DNA of 64,000 nucleotides from Nissolia schottii (Eukaryota > Streptophyta > Magnoliopsida > Fabales > Fabaceae), in assembly GCA_003254905.1 (NCBI GenBank), contig QANU01107126.1, positions 441,979 to 505,978 on the forward strand. The letters run 5' to 3'. The translations under genes were made by a program, and so were the position numbers. Below, piece by piece: positions 1 through 12,100 of this stretch. The notes below the pieces were generated by a model. The model searched no databases and was not told the DNA's origin. It saw only the letters and a program-made list of their open reading frames with translations. Position 1 is the stretch's first letter. Each line of letters opens with the position of its first letter.

Positions 1-33
<33 letters not shown>
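1..33. repeat. (AT)n microsatellite
   Basis: Pure AT dinucleotide run at the window edge, so its full length is unknown. Confidence 0.95.
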
Positions 34-34
<1 letters not shown>

Positions 35-219
35 GTACAACTGTGTGCTCTTACCTCAAATGCAAAGTGGCGGCACCGACAATGACGGTGGCAGGGAAGT
101 GGTGGCGCGACGAGAGAGTGTGATAGAGTTTGTTTCTTCTTTGGGAGAGTTTGAGAGAAAGAAATGGTAGGGGCTGTTGCGGGGGGAGGGGGAGGAGTTT
201 TTAAAAGCAACGACTTTTA

Positions 220-944
220 GATTACCGTTGGACTTATCCGTCAGTAACTGGATATTTATTGTTGGTGCTTTGAACGTGGGGAAGACGTACTGGTTATTAA
301 ATAGACTTAATGATTAACGTTACAACCGAGGGGGATAACGTGGTGGCGGTTGGTGTTACCGTCGGAAAGCTCCGACGGTATCACATGCAATTATTGTATA
401 GAGCCACGAACTTGGGAAGATGTGCTATGAGGTGGTTACCATCGGACATAGCCGATGGTAACAGTCAAACATTGGGCCTTTCCTGTCACCTTACCTTCGG
501 CTATCTCCGACGGTAAACACCCACATTTATTGCATGGTGCTTCAAACGTTCCAACCGAACTGGTGCATATTCTGAGGAGATTACTGTCGGATAAAACCAA
601 GGGTAACGTGACTGTTTCACTCGTGGTGAAGACGTGGCAGTTTATATTGGTGGAAATTTACTGTCGGCTCTGTCCGACGGTAATGTTATTTATTTTTTTT
701 AACAAGCCTCACATTTTTTCCGTCGGTACAGACTGATAGTAAGTATTTTGCGCCATTTCCCGCGAACATTTATTGTTGCTCTTATCGTCGGCTCGCGTGT
801 TCGACGATAACCTGACACCTCTACCCCAGTTCTTTACGAGCGAACTGGTTATCGTCGAAGGTATTTTCGTTGTCCGACAGTAATACTGCCGGCCTCTGGT
901 CCGACGGTAATGACTGGACGGTAATAGGCTGCTTTCTTGTAGTG
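220..944. mobile_element. Right end of a CACTA (En/Spm) DNA transposon
   Basis: The stretch ends at 944 with CTTTCTTGTAGTG, the reverse complement of the CACTACAAGAAAG terminus seen at 59917. Inside it are many subterminal repeats of the form TTACCGTCGG paired with CCGACGGTAA, for example around 358-382, 438-460, 501-514, 658-681, 783-810 and 879-910. Short inverted subterminal repeats are the hallmark of CACTA ends, where the transposase binds. The left end and any transposase lie outside the window. The following bases (AAA, then CTC) do not allow a target duplication to be confirmed. Confidence 0.8.
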
Positions 945-969
945 AAACTCTTACGAGTTTATGATTCAA

Positions 970-1376
970 GTTTGATGTTTCACAAGTTTACTTAAATTCT
1001 CGAATTTGACAACCTTAGTAATAAGTTGCCTCCAAAAACAGTTGAGGCATTGATGTGTTATCAGGATTGGTTACATAATGTGTTTTTAGGTAATATGTTA
1101 TATAAGTTTTATCCATATTTTTTGTTTGTTAATGTTTCTTCTTATATTCTCTGTGAACGTGTTATAATTGTTAGCTTCATCAAATGGAAATGCTCAATGT
1201 ATGATAATGACATAATATTTGATGATAAAGAAGTTGACTATGTTGATTCTAGAGTAGCAACGTTTGTACTTTCTCTAATACATGTAATAAGTTTTTTTTG
1301 TTAGTAATTGACACTCAAGTTCAAACATGAAGATTATAAAGTTTTTGAGGATATTATGAAGATATTTGATGTTTTG
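970..1376 (+). pseudogene. hAT transposase C-terminal remnant
   Basis: One frame around 1004-1080 reads KLPPKTVEALMCYQDWL after an EFDNLSN stretch. This resembles the extreme C terminus of plant hAT (Ac/RICESLEEPER-like) transposases, just after the dimerisation domain, where the family carries a 'PKTVEALMC.QDWL' type motif. An in-frame stop lies just upstream, and the rest of the transposase is absent because the CACTA end stops 60 bases away. The frame stays open to 1304 but that tail is not conserved sequence I recognise. The host sequence resumes after the solo LTR at 4118. Family assignment rests on a short motif. Confidence 0.5.
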
Positions 1377-4117
1377 TGTAACATCTTAGCTAGCTGCTTA
1401 TGCTATAGTCACAAGCAATGCTCACTAGGTTGTTATCAGCTTTGGTTGGGGTTACTTTTAGCCCCTACTTTTAACTCTGAAAATATTTCTTACTCGCAAA
1501 TATGGATTGTTTGAAACTTTTGAAACTTTATCTTTGTACATAAAATATGAGCCACGCGTCAGATAGAATTTATAAGGCAAACGATAAAGCTCTATGCTTA
1601 CCGGATAATTACTCAAACATAACAACATCAAACAATAACCAAACAAGTGGTCCATCACATAACATCATAATAATTTACATAAGCTGTATTAGATTCTGTA
1701 CACACATAGTTTGGTACCTTAGTTGCACTATTCTACAATCCTATCGTAAGGGCTAGTAGGAACATTTCTTCTTTAACCCTTGCTAAACTTCTTTGTGACT
1801 AGTCTTCTCGTACACGTCTGCCCCAAGTGTTGGTCCAGTACTGTTCCTTTCTCTATTCGATGTTAGTCCCTGGAGTCATAAACGAGTGGGGTGAGAACGT
1901 TGCATTCTCAGTGGGAAACCTTTGGTTCTGGAAACCTTATTATTCTCATGTATGATCCAGGCCGCTCAGGGATCTCTATGTGTCATAATTATACTACATC
2001 CCTACTAGTTATTAATATCCTTGCTAGTCCTGAGCAACTACCTATATTACTAGGTGACGGAAGGAATCTAGTCTTTTCATTATCTAGGTTCTCTATTCTC
2101 TGCTCTAGCTCTTAGGGATTCCATGTGCCATGATGTCGTATTCAGGTCTTAACATGCATGATGTCATATCCTTTGTGCCATGATATCATATTCAGGTCTT
2201 AACATGCATGATGTCATATCCTTTAATTTACATGTCTTCATATGTCATGATGTCGTATTCATGTCTTAACGTATCACAATGTCATATCCTTGTCTTAATA
2301 TGCATGATGTCGTATCCTTTAAATGCACGTGTTGTGTCATATCATAATGTCATATTCATGCATGATGTCGTATCCTTTTAATGCACGTGTCTTGTCATGT
2401 CATGTTGTCATATCCTTTTAATGCACGTTTCTTGTCATGTCATGTTGTCATATCCATATCTTAATATGCATGATAGGGCATAAACAAATCATCACCACAT
2501 ACATAGTCATATAATACATACAGCTCAATATCTCATATCCAATCTCAAGAATGCTTCTTCTAACTTTCATCATTAAATTCAACACATATAAAGGACATAA
2601 TTTCATGCTCAAACATTTCTTAAACATAACCAAACATATATCCAACAATTATTCCATTAATCACAAAGCATGCATCAGCCTTCTGTCAGAATTTAGTGAT
2701 CAGAAATCGGGGAGGTTCAAGACCTTACCCCAAGGTTTTTGATAGTCCTAAGATCATTTTCCATACTTAGAAATTCATATTTCAACCCTAAATTCATGAA
2801 ATTACTGTTTTACCCTTTTCCTAAAATTACTATTTTGCCCCCGTAAAGCCCTGTTTTCTTTGGAATTTTAGTTCTCAAAAACCCGATGGATTTAAGACTT
2901 GCCCTTAAGGTTTTTGATAGTTCTAAACCTGTATTTTCTGAAAATCAACCCAATTTTTCAGTCCAAAACTCAAAATTCCCATTTTTCCCTTGTATGCCCG
3001 AAACCATTGTTTTCTGTCTGTTTGCTGATAAATTCATCGGGGACTCCAAAAATCACAAAACTTGACATCCCCACTCAATTTTTTGTGTAGATTCCAAAAA
3101 TAAAATTAGTTTTTCAAGATAAAATTCCCAGCATACAGTTCCTCTTAAAAACGTGATATAGTCCTATTTTCAGCTCAAGCTTTCCTAAATTCTGACAGAG
3201 TCACAAATAGCACCAGCAATTCCAGACAAATATAAACAACACATATATATACAATCATGGTCACACATAACATCCCAACATCATATATCATCTGACATAA
3301 AACCACATAGACAGTGGATAAGTCGATTTACCCACTTTTTTGAGTCTTGCTGCGGTTCTAGCACTTTCTACAGACTATGGCCGTGCTCTGACACTTCCTA
3401 AGCTCTATTTCTTGGCTAGGGTTTGTCTAGGAAAGTATCTAGGTTTGTGGTTTGACAGGATAACAGTCGGGTGTGAAATTGGACAGAGTTTTGGCAAGGT
3501 TTTCCTTTTTCTCTCTAAAATTTCAGATTCTAAGGGGTATTTATAGGCCAAGCCACGAAATTCCCTTTCCCAAAATGCCCTTGGATCAATTTACCATTTT
3601 ATCCCTAAGATTATGTCATTTATGACCTAAGCATGGTGACTCACTATTATGACTCACCATTTGACTTGTTGACTTGGCCATTTGGCCACTTCTTGGCTGT
3701 ATACTTGCTTTGTGTCTTGGCCACTTTTGTGGCCAAGAATTAAGAGTCACACGCAGATCAATTTTGATCAGGTTTGGTCGTTCCCGGTTCCAGTACTTCG
3801 CGTATGGTTATTCTAAAAATAATCTGATCACGTTCTTGTGATCTCCTAATTTTTCTAAGTAAGATCCTAGGTCAATCTAAGGTATTTGTGAGCTTTCTTC
3901 TGTAATCATATATTTTACAGATATCTTAGACACGCTATTGTACTCGGATGACAAAAATGATATATTCTAGTGTCTGCAGAATTTCATGAAAACAAACAGA
4001 ATTATTTCTACGGACACTTTTATCCTAAGTTCATGTTTCTAGTAGTTTAACTTACAATGAGAATTTCTAGGCATTTATCTAGCGAGATTTTTGTTAAGGA
4101 AAAAACCGGATGTTACA
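1377..4117 (-). mobile_element. Solo LTR (2.7 kb), minus orientation
   Basis: Begins TGTAACATC and ends GATGTTACA, a 9-bp terminal inverted repeat with canonical TG..CA ends. It is flanked by the exact 5-bp duplication TTTTG (1372-1376 and 4118-4122). A TATA box lies on the minus strand near 3538-3546 (reads CTATAAATACCCC), so U3 is at the right. No internal region or second LTR remains, so this is a solo LTR left by LTR-LTR recombination. Its U3 matches the U3 of the copies at 5609 and 60244, including the shared blocks ACAAATACCTTAG and CGCGAAG. The superfamily is probably Ty3/Gypsy, but no coding sequence proves it. Confidence 0.85.
2117..2465. repeat. Minisatellite inside the solo LTR
   Basis: Degenerate tandem repeats built on CATGATGTCATATCCTTT and CATGATGTCGTATTCA, separated by variants of GTCTTAACATG and AATGCACGTGTC. 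About ten copies in roughly 350 bases. They lie in the U5-proximal half of the minus-oriented LTR and so belong to that element. Confidence 0.8.
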
Positions 4118-5603
4118 TTTTGCTTGTTGAGTGTTTTCTTATGAAATATTATTGATGTTGCAAAAGATTTTGTGATCTTAAATTAGGAGTTAATTGAACT
4201 TGTTGGCTAGTTGTTATTGTCTTCGATATTTTTAACTTGATATTTTTATGATTGTGTAATTATTGTTATATGCAAATTTAAATAGTTTAAGTTTATATTG
4301 GGTTCTGGGTTGAACCTGACCTGTATTCCTTTGATGTGTTAGGCCTTCTTGAATCATATATCTCGTCCGTAACAGTTAGTGATGGAATTTCTCAAAAGCA
4401 CAAGAACATCGTGGCTTTTTAATTTTTCTTTGATGAAAACACTATCTTTATTTGTCACAAGGGTTATAGGTTTGTAATTGGATGAATAGGGACCGTTCGT
4501 GGCCCCTAAGTGTATGCCGCGTGTCCGGTTTCAATCACTCTCCTAAAAGAAAAAGATGTGAGTGATTTTATCAAAAGCTTACATGATTGATATGACGTGA
4601 AAGGGAAATTGAGTAGCAATTTCAGTCCATTTACATTTACATAGAATATCTGGAATGAAAAGAAGCCTCTGCGTGGAACATAGCTGCAGGTGGCAATGTG
4701 TTACAAGCCATAAAAGAAACTGCCCCTCTTGGAAACTCCACTGAAATTCAACAACACTTCTGCCACATGGCGAAAATTTCATCTTCGGATTGATTAATGG
4801 ACAAAAATTTCAAGTTCACCATCATATATACCCTATTATTTTTCTTTTTTATCTATTAAAATGAGATCCTCGTTTTAAAGGAAAAAAAAGTACTTATATA
4901 TGTTGCGTTAAAAAGTTTTTAATGAGTGTTTCAAACTTAATTTTTTATTTAGTTAAGAGCAAGTTTTACATTACTTAAGAGAAGTTTTTTACACATGGAG
5001 TTGATTGGCAAGTTAATACTTATAATACAAAATGGGACGTGTTGATTTGAGCCTTGCCATATTACACACGTGCTGCACTGCCTTGTTCCATCATGTCTTG
5101 TGTGTGTGTGCAAAACTATGGAACCTTTTGCCTTATTTTATTTTTGGCACAATTTCCTTTTATTTTTATGACAGATGAAGACTTGTGGCTAAACCACTTG
5201 CCTAATAGGATTGTTGGGAGCATGCATCAAGCTACATTTGCTTTTGGATCATTTATGAATGTAAGGTCCAACGTCATTTTTAAGTAACTTTTAGCTTTTA
5301 TATTTTAATTCATCAGAGACCAAGTACATTATTAGACTTGTCTCTTCTCCTCTCTTTTCTTATGCGACTCTTCGTTTTCCTTTGTCACTGCTCATCTTCT
5401 TCTCCATTTGCAAAATGTGAACATCAGAGGCATCCCCACTACCTATGTTGTTCATCTGAGTTTGGGATGACATCTTGTTACTTGTTACTAGGGATTGCGT
5501 GTGGATAAGTTTCTAAGGACCTACCTCTAATCTTGTAGGAAATCTCATTGAGACCTTTTCACCAAGCATAAGCTTTGAATACGGTGAAGATAAACCTTTA
5601 AGG
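4118..5603. other. Non-coding stretch between solo LTRs, hAT tail at its left
   Basis: Continues the sequence interrupted at 1376. Near 4300-4325 it has GGGTTCTGGGTTGAACC-type sequence, a style common in the flanks of plant hAT elements. No convincing gene is seen; the open frames at 4579-4782 (minus) and 5054-5287 (plus) show no recognisable domain and no splice or codon support. Confidence 0.5.
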
Positions 5604-5608
5604 ACAAT

Positions 5609-8451
5609 TGTAACATTCCGATTTCTTCCTTTACAAAGATTTTGCATAATAAATAGATATATAAGTGATATAATGGGATTAGGGTTGCAAATCCTAATTT
5701 TATTCCCTAAAAACACCAAATAAGGTGATAGTTCACAATTTTGCAACAATCCACAGACACCAGATTTATCGCCTTTCACCACCGAAATTTAATCATACAT
5801 AAAAGGTACTTGTAATGAACACTTGTATGAAAATAAATTTTACAAATACCTTGGATAAACCTAAGATTCCCCCTAGAACAATTAAGAGATCGCGACGGTG
5901 GCATCAAAATATTTTTCGGACAGCCGTAAAGCGAAGCACCCAGACATCGTACAACCAAACACGATAAAACCGGACTAGAAAGTGGGCCCCACGGCCAAAA
6001 AGTCTGTCCTCTCTCTCACATTTGCTCTCTCCTAATGTAGGCCAAGTATTTGGTCAACAAAGTCAAAGATGACTCATTGTCCTTATCCTTTGATTTTACT
6101 TTCTTTTTCCTTTTCTTTTGACATTTAATTTTTGTGGCCATAATTGGCCAAGACAATTCGGCCCTAGGCCTATAAATAGCCCCTCATTATTCTTCATTTT
6201 CTCACTTTCTCATTTCCTAAGTCTCTGCTCAAAATTCGTTCCGTTCAGAAACCCTGTCGTTACGCTGCCGAAACCTGAAAACTAGTTAGGAAAGCTACAA
6301 ACTCGTGGAAACCTCACCTCACCCTCCTAACCATCTCCAAGACTCTAAGGAAGTGGGTAAACCTAGCTTGCTCACCTCCTTGGTAACTTCTATGTGCTTG
6401 TGTGTGATTCTGTGAACTATTGTATATTCTGTTAGATATGCTAGGGTAATGATGTATGGATGATTCTGATGTGTTCTGTGAGCTAAATATTGTTGTATTG
6501 TGATTGTTGAAACTTGTGGTGAAGTCCCAAGAAGCAGGCATGGGAACGGGTGGAAGGAAATACAAGAAAACAAAGGGGGAACCATAGGTCACACCCAGAC
6601 CGCTGAGCGACTAGGGTCTAAACTTTAGAAAATGATTTGGAAAATGGTTCTATGACCTAGGTGGCTTCAGGGACCGCGGAGTGGCCCAAGGGACCGCTGG
6701 GCAGCCTGAAGAATGTTTTAGGGAAGAGTTTTGAAATGGGATTCTGTGAACTATATGGCTTCAGGGACCGCTGAGCGGCCTTAAACATGGTTTTCCCATG
6801 GAGACCTGGACAGGGGTGACTAAGTGACCCATGAGTTCTCAGGGGTGTTGAGTAACCCAGGGAACTCTAGGTCACCAAGCTAACCTGAGCCAAGGAATGA
6901 ATGTTTTTGAAAACTATATTGGGCCGCATGTTTCCAAGAAGCACTTATCCTTATGATTTATGTGTAACCTGGAATATGATTGTGTTTTACGCTTAAAGTG
7001 CATCATGAGGACAGGGTTGTCACTTAAGCGTTAGGACAACATTAGATAATTAGAAAGTAATCACTTAATGTTTAAAGATCATAATTGAACTCTAGGGAAC
7101 AAGTGATGCTCTAGGAAGGTTCCGGCCACCAAGGGTCTGGTGTACCTTAAAGCAAGTATGTAGTTATATGATAGGAAGTCCCTCTCTTGGCACGTCTACG
7201 GACAAACCCCTCATCAGTCCAGTAAGATGGATTAGTCAATGATGATTAACAAAAAGAAAAGAAAGACGAATATATATAAGGGTGACGTCACGCCTATGAA
7301 ACGATGATGATATAATGATGATGATGTACGAGTCCACACCTGATCGCGTTGAGAGGACCGGCCCCTCACCATCCAACGAGGTAGATGGTTATCCCTATTG
7401 ATAGCCGATAAATGGACCCGAGTTTTCCATTGGTGGTTCGTAACTACTCAGGTTATACGCTGCCTGGTCGTCATCGATATGGGAGTGAGAAGCAGGTTGT
7501 AGCCAAATGGCCACGGTTACAAAGGTGGAGGAATAGAGGTAACAAAAAGGACGCAACCCTGGTTCCCTAATTTGATCGAAAGCGTAAAAGAATCCCCGAT
7601 TCCCCATGCATAAGTATGTGATGAATGATTAGATGTATGTAAAGAGATAGGGTATATAAGTACCGTCAAGAGAACGCTCAAAACGGCCTAGACAAACGTT
7701 GCTCACCGAGCGCATAAAGCTAATAAGCACACAGCCATAGATAAGAAAAGACTAGAGATTCCTCGTCACCTAGTAAAACAGGTAAAGGTACTTAGGATTA
7801 GGATGAAGGATAATAATCAGTACGAATCTAGTATGCATGAATACTTAAAGACCTCCTGAGTGGCCTGGATCATAACCGAAATAAGGAAATAATCCCTATG
7901 CTAAGGTACCCCACTGAGGACGAAATGTTCTCACCCCCACTCGCACGTGATTCCAGGGGCGGACAAGGATTATGCTGAGCACCAAGAGGAGCTGTGAATG
8001 GCGGTCACAAGAAGCCAGCATCTGAGGGAGCAAGCTGTAGAGGCTGTTGGGGGACGGGCTAAGGGAGTTGCGCGATAGATAGCCTATATTTTGTGGAAAG
8101 AACAATGTATTTTGACAGACATGTTATGCATATGTAAATTGCTATAATACTTATGTGGGTTGTTGTAAATATATGTGCTGGACCACGTGTTTGCTTCTCT
8201 AACTGATCATACTGTGCTTGATTACTAGTCGTAAGCCCAAGGATCTATCGTTTGTAGTATAGCTTGTTCAAGCATGGCTCCTACTTTATGAAATAAATCA
8301 TAAGCAGTAAAAACTTAAAAATGGTCCATATTTTCCCTAATCAAGTATTTCTGAAAGTAATAAAGGGTTATAAGTATTCCCACCAATTACTTAACAACCT
8401 AGTAAGCATTGCATACGACTTAAGCGTAAGCAGTTAGTTAGGGGTGTTACA
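5609..8451 (+). mobile_element. Solo LTR (2.8 kb), plus orientation
   Basis: Starts TGTAACATTCC, ends GGGTGTTACA, and is bordered by the exact duplication ACAAT (5604-5608 and 8452-8456). The TATA box is TATAAATAGC at 6171, giving plus orientation. The U3 (5820-6060) is closely related to 60480-60720 and to the reversed U3 of 1377-4117. Downstream of the TATA box are several near-palindromes such as ACCGCTGAGCG (6598, 6766). No gag or pol is present. Open frames on the minus strand (6314-6592, 7395-7607, 7896-8105) are chance readings within the LTR. Confidence 0.9.
6171..6180 (+). promoter_or_regulatory. LTR TATA box
   Basis: TATAAATAGC at the end of the U3, preceded by a GC-rich GGCCCTAGGCC block. 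The position suits the RNA polymerase II start that would define the R region of this LTR. Confidence 0.6.
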
Positions 8452-8898
8452 ACAATGCACTTGTATAATTTATAATATAATCATTTCATCTTTTCTCTGT
8501 CTTTCTTTGTTGCTATTTTGGCTTTTAGGGTTTGTGCCTCACCAATTTTTGGTTTCCCAATTTTGTCAATAACATAGTTATTTTCATATTCAATAAAAAC
8601 ATTAAAGAATCTTATTGACACCAAATGTTGATCTAATTGAAAGGGATTCAGATGACTTAAACATGTATTTATGGATTCAATCTTATGTGTGGAAAAAGAT
8701 ATATGTTGTAAGAATTTCTTGTTTAAGCATCTAAACGTATCCCGAGAGCATATTGGATATATTTTTGAAAAAGAAAAAACAAATTAAAAGGATGTTAATT
8801 AATCCAAAAACCGGATTTTTTACATATATATGGTTTCAATATAGTTGTATTCCCATATTATGGTTCATTCAAAAAAATTACGAATGTATGGGTTTCTT

Positions 8899-9197
8899 GT
8901 CTGAAATCGCCACTCCCTATGGCGATTTCAGACATTTGAATTTTTTTTATCTTTTATTTTTTTAAAGTCTGAAATCGCCACAGGGGATGGCGATTTCAGA
9001 CTCTGAAATCGCCACCCCCTGTGACGATTTCATACTTTTTGAATTTTTTTTATTTTTTAAGTCTGAAATCGCCACAGGAAGTGGCGATTTCAGAGTTTGA
9101 AATCGCCACCCCCTGTGGCGATTTCAGACATCTGAAATTTTATTTTTTTTAATTTTCGAATTTTCTGAAATCGCCATCCCCTGTGGCGATTTCAGAA
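8899..9197. repeat. Array of six GAAATCGCC palindromes
   Basis: Six short palindromes occur in 300 bases, at about 8899-8933, 8967-9001, 9002-9034, 9063-9093, 9097-9129 and 9163-9197. The second has a perfect 14-bp stem, GTCTGAAATCGCCA with its complement, around a 7-base loop. Some units carry loops that are reverse complements of others (CAGGGGA against TCCCCTG), so the units lie in mixed orientation. T-rich spacers separate several of them. A single related palindrome is at 57797-57829. I do not recognise the family; a subterminal region of a DNA transposon or a fold-back element are possibilities. Confidence 0.85.
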
Positions 9198-12100
9198 ATT
9201 TGCCCCATATTTTCGTAATTTCTCATTCCAACCCATATTTTCGGAATTCTTCCCCCCCACACCCACATATATGTCAAAACCCCCCAAAAACCACCTATAA
9301 GTCTTAGACTTTGAGAATGGATTCAACCTATAGCTAGATTTTGAGTCATAATTGCTCTATATCAAAGTGATGTTCCCATTTGTNATATATATATATATAT
9401 GAGAGAGTTTTATTATATACAAGATATACTATAATATTACCGATGAGTTATAATAATAACATTGTACCAGCAGAGAAAATGTTTTCAATCCAATGTAGGA
9501 GTAAATAGTAAGAAATGCCTCCATTACATAATATTATATTACATCAAATTATTATTACTAATTTTCATTTTTAATTATTGTATAATAGACACTTCCCGTT
9601 CTTTATGGATATTGGCGCAAGAGTAATACATGCATGTTTTAATTTCTTTTCTTTCTTTGCTTTTACACCAAAAAATAAATCTTATTATACAATAATCCTT
9701 TTGGTGCGAGTTACCAATAATGACACACACAAAAGATATACTATTTTTATATTCCTTAAGCCTTTATTAATTTGAAAGATTTCAATTATAAAGTAAAGAG
9801 AATTAATTTAATATAAACAAGTTTACAAAATCGTACGATAACACGTAAAGTTATAGGCAGAGATTTATTAAAGAATTGATTTTTTTACTAGTGAGATCGA
9901 CTAATTCAATTTGAGGTATTATGATTATTACTCTCAGCACATGTTTTTTTTCACTTTGATTATAAAAAAATGTTTATTCAATATAGAAAGAAGTTAAAAA
10001 AAAAATATATATATATATATATAATATAAAGAAAAAGTTTACTAATCTTACGGAGAAAAATATTTAGAAAAAATAAGGCTAAAGGATTTATTCCTCGACA
10101 AATACTTAAATATTGCAAATTTAATGACTTTTGCAAATAAACTCAACCATTTAAAATCATTAGGATTGGTTTAGTGGTGAATGATTTGGATAATATGCAT
10201 GAGATCATAGATTCAAACTTTATTGCAATTAATTTAATTTATAAAGCTAAAAAAAAAACCTCAACCAATTAAAATAATATTAGTCTATTAGGGTCTCAAA
10301 TTGCTAGATAATGTTTATGTTACGGACTAGGCCGTAAAGGCCCATCCCGGCGACCCAACACTCAGGCCCATNTTAGGTTCACTTAATTCTTAATATATTA
10401 TATATTAGAGTATATCATATGTTTGATATTAGACCCACTTTTTACAAATGTCGAATCCTTCTAAATTCACGTTCTAGATGTGCAGTCTCTCTAAGCTAAA
10501 TTTTTGAATTGAAATAGATGTACTCTATTATATTAAGATAGTTTAAATAAGGTTACTGTTTTTTTTTAATTGAGATTCCAGGAGCATAATAAAGGTTTTG
10601 AAAACGGGAATAGATACTCTTAATTTAATTTGTTATTAATTATTGTCAAATGTGATCATTTATTATTAACTATTTTATTACTTATGTCATATGTAAATTT
10701 CACAATCTCAATTGATGGAGAGAATTTACAATTGACAATAAATTAAATTGAGAAGATCCATTTTTTTTGAAAACCCTCCCCACTAAGATAACAATAAGAT
10801 TGTACATTAATTAATCATTAATGATATATTATATATTGCATCTATTCTATTTTAACTGTCTATTTTTTAATTTTTAGGGTTTTAAAATATTAGTTCATTT
10901 ATAATATTTATGTGTAATTATTTTTTCCTTTTTCATTTATACCCCTAATTGTAGTGAAACATTTATTAGTATAGTAAATATAAAGAGAGTAATAATTACA
11001 TTGAAAATAAAAATTTAATTTTTATATAAAAATAATTTTTTAATTCATACTATTTTACATATTTATCAATATTTTTTTTCTTTACCTTAATATGTGTATT
11101 ATTTAATTTTAGACAATTAAAATAAAATGAATGAAGTACTACATTTGAGTGCTTACTCATCGGTAGAAATTGTCCCAGGTCATCCGTAGAACATTAATTT
11201 CAATTCTTTGCCCACTATTTAAGGAAAGAACTAGAAAATTGAAAGCAAATGTAATAGTAGCATTTACTACATTAAGATGAAAAATATTGAATACTTTAAA
11301 ATTAATTTTAAAAATTCAATAAAGCCTTTAAATATTTCGTAATTAATATCTTTAAATCACTCGTTAATAAGACTTCTGTACTAGTAGTATTTGCAATTGA
11401 GGAATAATAGAGTTGACATTTTACTAAAGAATTAAATAAAAGAAAACTGAAACTATGTTCAAAGCAAAAGGGGAATTTCAATGATTTTGCTCCCACATCA
11501 TTGGGGGCAACAAAATGGGTTCAGGATGATGAAAAGATTGGATGAAATATGAGAGAGAGAGAGAGAGAGAGGGGTTTATTGGAGAGGGGTACCGCACTGG
11601 GAAGGCCGAGTGGGCTTGACCTCTTGGGTGGGCCCATTTTCCTGTCTCCTTTTTGTCCGGGGGCCCACACTTCTTTTTATTACCCCTACACAAGTTTAGC
11701 CTCTTTGGGTGACTTTCCCCATAGTCTAAGTCTAATTTTGAATATTATATAGTTTCATGTGAATAAATGAATGATGATGGTACTAAGCATAACCAAAAGC
11801 TGCAAAAACTAGCCTCTTTTGTCTCAATTTGGAATTGAAATAGTTTGAAGCTAGCTTGGGCATATTTGGGGGAGCATCAAAGATTGAACAAGTGGCTTGC
11901 TTCGATTTGTGCCAATTAGCCACATAATGTTGGGTTCTGTTCATCAGTAATGGAGAGGAGTCTTAGAAATGGAGGGCAAAAGCATCTAACCCCGTTGGCC
12001 CACACTCCATATGGCGTATTTATGCCACTTAAAAAAAATTGAGAAACTAAAATTATTAACTTAAAAATCAACCTACTCATTTTTATGAATGATATTGATA

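Noticed and set aside
4579-4782. 67-residue minus-strand frame with many aromatic residues
   Set aside because: No family recognised, no splice or context support.
8899-9197. CRISPR-like look of regularly spaced palindromes
   Set aside because: Spacers are T-rich and irregular, units alternate in orientation, and the context is a plant nuclear genome.
11478-11752. Arg-Glu repeat and Ser-Leu repeat frames
   Set aside because: Translations of a GA microsatellite.
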